24,429 nucleotides of DNA from Halocafeteria seosinensis (taxonomy: Eukaryota; Sar; Bigyra; Bicosoecida), in the NCBI GenBank assembly GCA_001687465.1, contig LVLI01001972.1:1-24429 (forward strand), written 5' to 3'. The notes below the pieces were generated by a model. That model did no database searches. It was not told the origin of the DNA and was given only the letters and a program-made list of their open reading frames with translations. Numbering within the stretch: position 1 is the stretch's first letter; the number at the start of each line of letters is the position of its first letter. Below are positions 9,171 through 18,120 of the stretch, in pieces. The position numbers and the translations under genes were made by a program.

Positions 9171-11152
9171 CCCAATGAAACGGGCAGAGTTTTACCGCCG
9201 CTGCATCAACCAGCTGTCGACGGATTTCGGCAGCCACACAATTGCACCACAAATCACATACAAAAACTTACTAATTTCTCGAGGCGTCGAGAGGCCCATC
9301 GTTAACACTGTCAGTGACCGGTAGGGCCTCCGCACGGGGACCATGCCTGGCCTTTCAAGTCTTCAACAGCACTTCCATTGGGCTTCAATGGAGTAAACTC
9401 ATCTTTGTTCAAGTATGCCGAGCCCGAAAGGCATCTATAGATCATTCTGTCAAATGCCGCACGGGTTATGTGAGTGTACCGGCTGCTTTTGTCGAAAACG
9501 TCATGTCGGTTGCAGTCGAGCTCTAGTAAGCTGGATCCAGGGGATCGTCAATTTATTCATACTGTAGATTGACACTGCTTTCGGCCGTTGGTCATTGTCG
9601 CCGCGAAGTCGCTCGTTTCTTATCAGTGTGGGTGGGTGAGCGAGACTGCTGGCTCGGGGAAGACGATAGCACCGTGCTCGCTTCAGGGCATCCGACACGA
9701 GATCTACCCCATATTTGCGCGTCAGCCACTGTCTCTATCCAAAGCCCTTAGTGTTGTTGAACTTCGGTTCTTATTTGCCTTAGAATTGATTCCCGCTATT
9801 CCCTAGGCCAGCAGTGCCGTTCCTGCTTCTCTTCCCTTCTGGCTTCACAGTGCAATGTGGTCTTCGTTTCTCACCAGTTTGGCATTGTTCCGAAGTAAGC
9901 GTAGGGGAAACTGCCGACCCGACGGGGCTATACCTATAACGCTGTCATGGCACTATCCGTTGGCCGGTACCGGCAAGCTCACTTCAGCGAAGGCTGCTGA
10001 TGCAATGGGGCTACCACGCTGAGTTTAAGCTCTCGCTTCATGGTACCAGTATTCCGTACAATGTTTTAATGTCTGAATTGCTTCACCAGACATTGACTTG
10101 ATTTCAGAAACTCAGTATCGTCGAAAGTTGGTCCTTTTGTTTGTTTCCCTTAGAATTGATCCCGGAATTCTCTGGTCGCCGTTGAGTCATACTTCTCTTT
10201 CCCTTTAGAAGTGAAATCTCGTTGTCGGTTATGTAGATAATGCATACAAAGTGCTAGTCTTTATAGGCATCCATCCCAACACGCGTGCTCACAGGAAGTA
10301 CAGGCGAATTAGGGGGTATCGAAGGAAACTACAACCCGAGGCAGTCAAAACTTCAGCGCTAGTGAACTCACTGTCGGTACGCTCTAACCGACATTTGGCG
10401 TATCAAGGAACACGCCACATAGGATTTACTACTGATCATTTCCTGAAGTACCGCTCTCGGTTCATAATCGGACTATCTCCCCGGCAGTAGTTGAGACGCA
10501 CTTGTTGGCATCCTATGCTCACCTCCCTTTCCCGAGCGTATCACATAAGGTGCTGTTTCCTGTATAATTCGATTGTCCTTTCCGTTTTTCCACAGCCATG
10601 CGTGGCCCCTAGGGTAGCACAACCATTGTGTCGTTCCATATCATCGTTCCAGGGCAAGATTTGGCGGGGGTTGCTTCAGACACGGAAGACTTCTTCACTT
10701 CACGAATAGATCGAAATCATCTCTTGTTGGCTCCCTTGTTAAGCACAGACTCATATCTCAAGATGACATTTACCAGCAGCGGCGCTTCGGTATATCCGTA
10801 CTTGTATCTTTGTTTCCGCATGCATCTTCGGAGCCAGGGAGACCATTCCAAGCAGCGTTTCAAAGGCAAGAAAGAAGCACTGCAAGAAAACGAAGCAATC
10901 AAATTACACAACGATTATTTTAGCTCCAATGCAACATGCACATGCTGAATGGTATCTAACGGAAACGACCGTTATACAGGATTGAGTTCCTCACATTCCT
11001 TCCTGTACGGAGAGAGCCAAGATTTTGGGATGGTTGACCGCACAACAGGTGCTGAGGTATCTATATTTCGCAATCACACTAAGGTATCCAAATCGAATCA
11101 TTCGATTTTACAAATACACTGTATCAGTGGTAGCACACGCGAGGAGGACAGG

Positions 11153-11165
11153 TCGCAACGTGCGA
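11153..11165. promoter_or_regulatory. TCGCA/TGCGA dyad beyond the 3' end of CR3
   Basis: TCGCAACGTGCGA, with arms as in the dyad upstream of gene D. No 7TM-CC gene follows; this looks like the orphaned promoter of a lost partner. Confidence 0.4.
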
Positions 11166-11210
11166 CGCGTTCTGGTTCCCGGACCGCTCAGGAATCGAGC
11201 CAACAACAGC

Positions 11211-11221
11211 GCTACAAATTC
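11211..11221 (-). promoter_or_regulatory. GCTACAAATTC core beyond the 3' end of CR3
   Basis: Identical to the cores upstream of gene D and pseudogene C, 216 bases past the CR3 stop. It supports loss of a 7TM-CC partner here. Confidence 0.4.
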
Positions 11222-11350
11222 ATTTGTATTCATACGTAAATTCAACGTTAGTGTATTGGACGATGAGTAGAAGTAGCAAATTCTTGATGTTACTGGAGTT
11301 CATCGTCTAAGTACATGCCACGGGGATTACATTGTCAGAGAGTGTGTGCT

Positions 11351-12523
11351 TCTTCATCGTGGTAGTTTGGTGCTTGGGGTCCGTCGTCTGCTCCTTGAGC
11401 TACTCGATCGTCGACCCGTGTCAGATCAAACTCTCTTCAATGCCGCAGAAAGGTATCAGGTGAAATCAGATACTCCCCTTCTATGTGACCGTGCTTGACC
11501 CCGTGGTTGTGCGCTTCCCTCGTCGGACCGCAGGGACAAGGTTCCGAAAGATCATGATTGTGCTGCATTTCCGGTGTTTCTGTGCTTCTTCCAGCGAATA
11601 CGCAGCAGCACAGGCGAGATGTTTTGGGGCAGCTATATCCGAAGAATTCCCTCGCCACCAACAGGCACCCAGGAGAGTCGCAAATGCTTACATGCCTCAT
11701 TTTACGATTACGAAAACATTCTGGCTGACACTCGTCTTTGTTGCAAACAAAGAGCGATCTTTGTTGCTCTCTTGCCGAGGAAGGGTTTTGCCTACAAACG
11801 TGGCATTTCTGCAGCAACCAACTAAAGAATAACACAATTTGAATCAGCATAGTGGAACAACGCATCCAAAGGAATACGTCTTACGAGTCCATCCTCGGGG
11901 GCTGCACAAAAAAAGTATATACATATAGACGGTATGAACATCTCTGCATCAGAATCAGTTGAACCTGCCAGCGGTTGGTCGCAATGACCCGCGAACTTCG
12001 CGGCGCGAAGGCCAAGCCGTTTCACACAGTATCGCCTACTGACTGGGATTTCACGTACCTCCTACTGTACGCTCTACAAAGCCAACCGAGAGCATGTCCT
12101 TGCGAATTCTTCTCAAATCACCCCGATTCATGCCTCTTTGGTCCTCTTCTTGACGGCGTTCCCGATACTCGTCACTCGTCGTTCAAGAAGGGAGTTAAGT
12201 TGATCGTTTCGGAGAGTATCTGGACCAGACGAATCCGCGCAATACCAATAAAGGAACAGTGTGTGTGTGTGCTTTTCTTTTCTTATAGTCGACAACGTTT
12301 AGTAACCAATACTTTTACAATACCATCTTGTCCTTTGAAAGACGAACAACACAACAATTCGTTTCCGCAGCGGTGGGGGGACCCTGAGTGGCTCAGGGTG
12401 GGCCATTTCTTCAACTGCATTCAACATAGCCGATGCAGAACGGACTTCCGATGGTTCAACAGCGACGTATCCATCATTAACAAGCTGGTCGTACCGTACT
12501 GTGCGAAACCTGGATCGAATGTT
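11351..12523. repeat. Segmental duplication, copy 2 (CR3)
   Basis: The counterpart of 7929-9098. The left boundary falls where the CR2 acidic tail begins to diverge; the right boundary lies after CGAATGTT. Everything between corresponds in order. Confidence 0.9.
11437..12179 (-). pseudogene. CR3: truncated duplicate of CR2
   Basis: The gene model equivalent to CR2 is complement(join(11437..11808,11885..11901,12059..12179)). The codon matching the CR2 start is ACG (12177-12179) instead of ATG. The tail is cut by CAT-TGA at 11437 where CR2 has CAT-CGA; the frame stays open beyond it for about 32 codons before homology to the CR2 tail ends. Exon 1, the 17-base micro-exon, both introns (157 and 76 bases... 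intron 2 spans 11809-11884) and the Cys/His module remain intact, with KCHVCR in place of RCHVCR. If translation began at the in-frame ATG at 12131, a 153-residue protein with the entire module but no acidic tail would result. I list it as a pseudogene, but a short functional form cannot be excluded. Confidence 0.75.
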
Positions 12524-12983
12524 GATTGAATACGTCGTACGAGGGATCACTTGAAGTTTCCAGTACAATGCTTCACGCAGCATCTGCGTGCTTCCTTACT
12601 GTAGCGGACTAATCGGTGTGTATTTTTTGCGACAGTATCGAACAAAATTGCATTGGATCTGTGATCGACTCTGTTACAAACCACTGTGGGCTGTGCGCAT
12701 GTGTACACCTGCTCGACGTTGCAACTGGCACTATTCCAAAGTCAGCATCGTGATTCTTAACCAGGGGAGCTCTGAGCTCAGCTCTCTCTTCATCACCGGG
12801 CGTTTGGTATGATTGAGCGAAGTGGTGTTGCTTTATGGGAGTAGTGCCAGTTTTTGAAGTACAGTATTTCGGAATCAAAAGCAATCAACTACACTACGTG
12901 CATACTAGTACAGTATTCGCAGTTGCTTATCGTTTCATTTGAAAAAAGCAGTGTCAGCCTGTAAAATGCTAAACAGAAGCTCT
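12524..12983. other. Gap between CR4 and CR3, no gene seen
   Basis: Beyond the duplicated segment. No convincing frame, repeat or RNA gene was recognised. It must contain the 3' end of CR4 transcripts. Confidence 0.4.
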
Positions 12984-14488
12984 TCAAGACCACCACAGCC
13001 AGGAGCATTGCTGGAGGTCAGACGGCGCGTCGTTAAGAATATCGTCTGCTGGTGTAGTGCTGTCCTCCAGAGCCTTAACAGGGTCCAGCAAAGCAAAAGG
13101 CGTTACTTTAGCGTTATTGAGGTGTTGATCAGCTAAGACTTGGTCATCTCCTTCTGGGCTGTCGTAGTTACTTTCTTCAGCTGGGTGGTATGCGTCACCG
13201 ATGTCTCTTGCAAAAACGTCACAAGCTTGTTGGGATGACATAGGGAGTCCGCCACCTTGAACGTGAGCACGCACAGATGAGTCCTCTGCAAAAAACGCAA
13301 ACCCGTTAACACGTGGGGACGAAAGCGCGTCTTCATGATCATCGGGCAATGTGCCCAAGGGAAACCCCCAGGCTGGAACTTCTTCGTCAGTTGGCTCGGC
13401 TTGTTGATATGTCTTACCGAAGTCAACAGACACGCCTGAGTCTCTTGCAGCAACTCCCCAACTTTCTTGGGATGACACAGAGAGCCCGTCGTTTTGAGCA
13501 GCCATAGGTGAGTCCTCTGGAAACTCGTTTCCTCGCACGGATGAATAAACCGCGTCTTCATGATCGGGAAATAGTTCCATGGAAGAAGACCAAGCTGGTC
13601 CTTCAGCTTGCCCGAACGCTGGCTCAGCACGATACATGAGTTGATCGCCTCCTTCTGGAATTTCGTCTTTAGTTGTTTCGGCTTGTCGATATGCCACACC
13701 GGAGGCAGCAGACGTTTCGCGTTGTAGCGTGGCTTGATTCGCTACCAAAACCATATCTTGATCGTCTGAGAGTTGAGATTCTCGCGGCTCGCCACTTGCG
13801 TAAAGAGAGACTCTTTCGGTGCTTTGCGAAAACTGGTCAGGTGAACTCAGGTACGCCTCTTCTATGCGTCCTTTCTTCACTTCCGTATTGTGCGCTTCCC
13901 TTATTTTAGCACAGGGACAAGGTTCCGAAGGGTCATGGTTATGTTTCCGGTTTTGGTTTCTTCCAGGAAATACGCAGCAACATTTGCGAGATGTTTGTGG
14001 GCAGGCATATTGGTAAAAGTCCCTGGCCGTCAACAAGCATCGGCGTTTGTCACAAAAACTAACATGCTTCCCAGGAATCTGGCGATGTTTTCTTTTATAG
14101 GATTCGCCGACATCGAAACACTTTGGTTGAGACTCTCTCTTGGTACAAACGCAAAGCTCCCGTTTATGCGCTTTCTTTGAAGAAGGATTAGTTCTGCAAA
14201 CGTGACATCTCTGCAGCAACCAAAGAAATAAAATACAGGTTAAATCACTATAGAGGAGCAACACATCCAGTTGAATACTTCTTACGAGTCCATCCTCGGG
14301 CACTGTGTGGGCAGAATCAGTATGCATGATTCCATTCCACAACCGCTTGAAGCTGTAAGGGAGTGCTTACCTCCAAGTGTACGCCTTTCGAAGCCGAAAG
14401 CTACCAGTTCATATGTAATGTTTTCTTCTTCATCACCGTTTTCTGGTCGGTCTTCTTGCAAACAGTTCTCCTCGTTCTCTGCAGCCAT
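12984..14488 (-). CDS. CR4: Cys/His-rich protein with repeat-bearing tail
   Basis: Three exons, complement(join(12984..14210,14286..14302,14371..14488)), 453 residues. Exon 1 is acidic (MAAENEEN..., ending GFERRTLG); the micro-exon gives V-PEDGL; exon 3 opens RCHVCR at residue 46. The module (46-160) keeps CVC, QPKCF, FCDKRRC, YACP, CCC, HNHD and PCPC, but one Cys of the NKxECQP motif is Ser here (RESQPKCF). The tail from about 215 holds a repeat of some 70-75 residues, units about 245-317 and 314-388, sharing QAE, HEDA, EDS, SSQ and ARD; partial units flank these. Introns are 68 and 75 bases. Intron 2 has a length divisible by three and no stop, and would encode a hydrophobic 25-residue stretch if retained. 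Function unknown. Confidence 0.82.
14286..14302 (-). other. 17-base micro-exon of CR4
   Basis: Bounded by CACAG and GTAAGA. Its last fifteen bases are identical to those of CR2 and CR3 although the surrounding introns have diverged. Confidence 0.85.
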
Positions 14489-14964
14489 GGTTCAAGAACG
14501 CGAGTCAAGTGAGAAAGGCGACCTGTTATTTTGTACCGCTTCTATATCAAAGGAGTTGGTGCAAAATTCGTATGTAGGTGCGGTACGCGTTCTACATCTC
14601 GATTCACGTAGCCCAATACGTATAACATGCCAATATTTCTCCAACCACCTGTTCTTTTATTGATAGAAGAACACCCATGCTTCTGCAGCAGTGCACTTGT
14701 TAGGGTTGCACTTCCCAATGCCAGGGTCAGCACTTCTTCGACTGCACTCAACATAACACACGCAGAACGAACTCTAAGTGGTACAGAGCAGATGCATCCA
14801 TCTATAACAAGATCCTCCTGCCACAACACGTGAACTGCGTGCCGCGTACACTGTACTTGTACATGTCGGAGAATTCGGGTGAGCCAGCAGTCTAATGACG
14901 AGAAGGAATCGACCAAGGGGACACACTAGGGGTACCACAAGTTCGCTGCGGAACGTTTCGGGGT

Positions 14965-14989
14965 TTTTCGCTCCCATGGTTTTCCCCTG
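14965..14989. repeat. 25-base direct repeat, copy 1
   Basis: TTTTCGCTCCCATGG followed by TTTTCCCCTG, identical to 15200-15224, about 500 bases upstream of CR4. Its centre is the palindrome CCATGG. Confidence 0.85.
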
Positions 14990-15199
14990 TGGGGGGTGTC
15001 CCCGGAACTTGGATAACGTCAAGGTGCGACGTGGAACTGCGGGCTGAAACCGCGGACTAAAACGGCGCGTTTCCCATGCTTGCACACACAATAGACGTAT
15101 TTCGGCAGAAATCAGCCACTTACTCATACAAAAACAAGTGTGGGGCTGGCGGGCCGACTCGGAGCCTTCACGACGTGGGTACTATCGCATACCTGGGGG

Positions 15200-15224
15200 T
15201 TTTCGCTCCCATGGTTTTCCCCTG
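15200..15224. repeat. 25-base direct repeat, copy 2
   Basis: An exact copy of 14965-14989, 235 bases away in the same orientation. The sequences around the two copies are not alike, so this is more than an ordinary tandem duplication remnant. A short inverted repeat with ACCGGT lies just beyond this copy. Confidence 0.85.
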
Positions 15225-16578
15225 ACCGGTCCCAGGAAGTCAACTACCTACCGGTAGTTCAACATGGGTCTATTTTTCTTTTGTGGAGCAAAGCCCACTC
15301 TCACGAGTTAGCAAGATGTATTCGATAGGTGGCAGAGCCTATCGCGTTGTACAAACAGGTTGTATGCGGTGTATCACGCTCGACGTCCCTGCCCTAGGGC
15401 CTCTTGAGCTCCGGGAAGTTGAATTCATCATTGGTTCATGAGCGTCGCTGATTTTGACAGTAGTTACAGTGCGACCTTGTTTGCCTGTGTTTGGCTTTGC
15501 CACTATGAAGATGTGTGCGTGCTGGAATCGCTGGCCAAACGGGGCTTCATACAGCGCGATCCACAGGTACTGTACCTGGTAAGTGTTAGTCCCTGCATCG
15601 CGTTCCATAAATTGCGTACATCTGTCCTTGTTTCACTACAGTCACTAATTGCGTCCTTCATCGGTAATGCCGGGATTTCTTGGATCTCGCTTCTTGTTTC
15701 GCTAAGGATTGATTCCGGCATTCAATTATCATTCATCAGCCATTCTTCTCGTTCCCCTCGTGCAACGTGAGAGCCCGTGGTCGGCTACGTGCACAGCGAA
15801 CGCAACCTGGTAGTATCTATGATCCCGGTCCTGAGACGCATGTTCGTTCCGTGGAAGCGTACCAGAGTTACAGAGTAAGCCTAGGAAACTAACCCGAAGC
15901 AGTCTAACCAACCATGCTCTTGCTCCGGTACGCTCTATCCGGCATTACGGGAACTCCATTCCTTCAAGTACAACTGTACTGGTCTGGGCCCACTACATAT
16001 ATTGGGCACAATTGCTGTTCTTGGCTTTGTCCACACTCGCACATTCATTCTCTATCGCCCATCACTAATGTGGATTCCATATCCTTGTTGGAGACTTGGC
16101 TGCGAGCGATTCAGATACGGAAGACTTTTTCACTTCACGAGCGAGTCCGAATCATTCTTTCGTTGGCTACAGTAGTTCATGAAGCCCACAGAATTGCCAT
16201 ATCATAGAGCATAGGGTCTACTGTACGAAGCGGACAACAGACAGAGAATCTACATCTTCAGATCCCCAAAACATGGCTGACCCATCAGCCGGTATGTAAG
16301 CGTCATAAAACTATGGAACGTATTTCCGACGGTCCAACTGTTTCATTCATCATTGAAACCATCCATACACGCTGTGTACAACTACATTGTGCGTTAGTCT
16401 AACAGAAAATACTTAACTTTGGATTCCAAACGTGCGTGGAGCGAAAGACGGGACACCCAAAACCTTCCCCGTGACGCTTGAATGATATTTCTATTGCGTA
16501 TGCAATGGGGTACTGGCGCATTTGACAATCATATCATTCGATTTTACATATTTACGGGGGAATCGGTCTGAGGGTAGG

Positions 16579-16591
16579 TCGCAGCGTGCGA
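16579..16591. promoter_or_regulatory. TCGCA/TGCGA dyad beyond the 3' end of CR5
   Basis: TCGCAGCGTGCGA, identical to the dyad upstream of gene D. It is 105 bases past the CR5 stop and has no 7TM-CC gene behind it. Confidence 0.4.
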
Positions 16592-16625
16592 CGCGTTCCG
16601 AGGAATCAAAAACAAAAACAACTGT

Positions 16626-16636
16626 GCTACAACTCC
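16626..16636 (-). promoter_or_regulatory. Diverged GCTACAA core beyond the 3' end of CR5
   Basis: Reads GCTACAACTCC. The first seven bases and the spacing to the dyad match the other copies. Confidence 0.3.
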
Positions 16637-16695
16637 CATGTGAGTTCTTGTGTTGATGTCTTTTCAATGAACGTGCATACTGGAGAAGGTTGGGC

Positions 16696-17645
16696 TCAGT
16701 GGTATTGTTCGGCAGCTCGTGCTAGCGTCATCAAGCCTTGATCGGGACCTGGGTCCCACAAAGGATCGTGACACACAGACCCCCGTAGTTGGCCGTAAGG
16801 TGCTAAGCACTGGACTTCATCGTCTGCTTGCATAACTTGATCTTCTACTTCGTCAGTTTGGTGCTTTGGATCTGGGGCTTCGTCGTCCCCTTCTGGAGCT
16901 CGATGGCCTGCTTCTTGGTCTTCCTCTTTTGCCACAGCGTAATTAACGCCTCTTCCGGGTGTTCGCAAGAACTTGTCAGGTGAAATGAGATACGTCCCTT
17001 CTTTTTTTCCTTCCTTTATCTTTCTATTATGCGCTTCCCTTGTTATACCGCAAGGACAGGGGACCGAAGGGTCATGATTGTGTCGCCTTTCTTCGCTGCT
17101 TCCATGGAACACGCAGCAGCACGATCGCGATGTGAGTGGGCAGGCATAGCCATAGAAATACTTGGCCGCCATTAGGCAACCGGGTTTGTCGCAAAAGCTC
17201 ACATGCCTTTCTTTAGGAGTATGGAAACACTGTGGCTGACACCTTGGTTTGCTACACACAAAGAGGGGTCTTCGCTTCTCTCGTTCAGATGTTGCCTTTT
17301 TCCTACAAACGTGGCATCTCTGCAGCAACCAAGCAAACAATTTGGGCCGCTATAGCAAACACACACATTCCATTGGATATGTCTTACGAGTCCATTGCCG
17401 GGGTCTGCACAGGTAGAGGAATCAACAATACTCCTATATTAGATAAAGTTGAACCTTCCAGCGGGGAATACTTAATCGGCTCTTCGTGGGTCAGCATGCA
17501 ATAACTCACCTCCTACTCGACGTTCTATGAAACCGTTCGCGTGCAGGGAAGTTGGAATTGTTTCCAACACACCACGGTCTATGCCTCGCTGGTCCTCTTC
17601 GCAATGGCGGTTCTTGGACGTATTAGTTACGTTATCAGCCGTCAT
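16696..17645 (-). CDS. CR5: Cys/His-rich protein, compact form
   Basis: Three exons, complement(join(16696..17319,17388..17404,17510..17645)), 258 residues. Exon 1 (45 codons plus one base) contains EEDQRGIDRG and ends GFIERRVG, like CR2. The micro-exon gives D-PGNGL. Exon 3 opens RCHVCR at residue 52 and carries the entire module: VCSKPRCQPQCF, FCDKPGC, YACP, CCC, HNHD, PCPCG, EAHN and YLISPDKFLR. The tail of about 100 residues is acidic with two further Cys. Introns are 105 (GTGAGT) and 68 bases. This copy is the cleanest statement of the family consensus. Gene D lies upstream in transcription order, not downstream, so CR5 seems to have lost its own partner. Function unknown; metal binding likely. 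Confidence 0.85.
17388..17404 (-). other. 17-base micro-exon of CR5
   Basis: Bounded by GTGCAG and GTAAGA. It differs from that of CR2 at four positions but keeps length, phases and the ATGGACTC end. Confidence 0.85.
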
Positions 17646-18120
17646 GGTTGAGGTTATGGGTGCGGGAGCGGACGCTACAGAAAGTATCCCTGTTTTTTCT
17701 TCTTTTCTCGATCTTTATAGTTCTTAAAATATCAACACTTCGTTCTTCAAGAAAGCGCATCCCAGGGTCAGCGACCCTGAAGCAGTGCTTCACGCTTCAA
17801 CCCCACTGGCTCTTACCGGAGAGAGGGGCTATTTGGTTTTCAGTCGGTACCCGAAAAACTCGGTAAAGACCAAAATGTCAACCTGTTTAACTCCACGAGC
17901 TTGATTTTAACCGACCACCCCAACTCATCACGGTGTGAGGAGCGACATTTTGGAGCCGACTTCTTCCGTTCGAGAGTTCCAAAGCAACAAATTCTACAGT
18001 TAGCACAGAAATCCTTTATGCAAGGAGAAGTGTACTCAAACTAGGCGGTACAGGTCCTCGAAAGTTACCGTTCCTTTTGGCGAAAGTATCTCGGAACTCG
18101 GGTGCCAGTAGTTCAATACG
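17646..18120 (-). promoter_or_regulatory. Region between gene D and CR5
   Basis: Contains the CR5 promoter and the 3' flank of gene D. A short segment near 17760 (CCCAGGGTCAGCGACCCTGA) includes an inverted repeat and resembles the GGGTCAGCAC block upstream of CR4. The family dyad was not found here. No gene is seen. Confidence 0.4.

Larger units (their letters stand above)
10300..11240. repeat. Downstream flank of CR3, homologous to that of CR5
   Basis: Matches about 15870-16640 in order: CGGTACGCTCTA, later ACGGAAGACTTCTTCACTTC against ACGGAAGACTTTTTCACTTC, then ATCATTCGATTTTACA, the dyad and the GCTACAA core. The match is diverged, with indels, and no frame is conserved. It shows that CR3 and CR5 came from one larger duplicated unit. 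Confidence 0.7.
8751..11350. other. Long region between CR3 and CR2 without an intact gene
   Basis: The first 350 bases are the duplicated upstream part of CR2. A block of about 8950-9270 has counterparts upstream of CR4 (about 14690-15135), for example CTTCAACTGCATTCAGCATA and CATACAAAAAC, so it probably holds the promoter. The dyad lies at 9159-9170. Further right no coding frame is convincing. Two related segments near 9765-9840 and 10135-10210, with TTAGAATTGAT, resemble one near 15695-15770. From about 10300 the sequence is homologous to the 3' flank of CR5. No RNA gene was recognised. Confidence 0.45.
15870..16640. repeat. Downstream flank of CR5, homologous to that of CR3
   Basis: Diverged copy of about 10300-11240 in the same orientation, with the same ordered blocks. 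See the partner entry for the shared motifs. Confidence 0.7.
14489..16695. other. Long region between CR5 and CR4 without a gene
   Basis: The part from 14690 to about 15135 matches the upstream region of CR2 (for example CTGCACTCAACATAACACACG and GCAGAAATCAGCC) and probably holds the CR4 promoter. A 25-base direct repeat lies at 14965 and 15200. Around 15695-15770 there is a segment related to two in the CR3-CR2 gap. From about 15870 it is homologous to the CR3 3' flank. No coding frame or RNA gene is convincing. Confidence 0.45.

Noticed and set aside
13133-13699. Long second frame inside CR4 as a separate gene
   Set aside because: It lacks the family module, overlaps the well-supported CR4 frame, and is kept open by the repeat structure of the tail.
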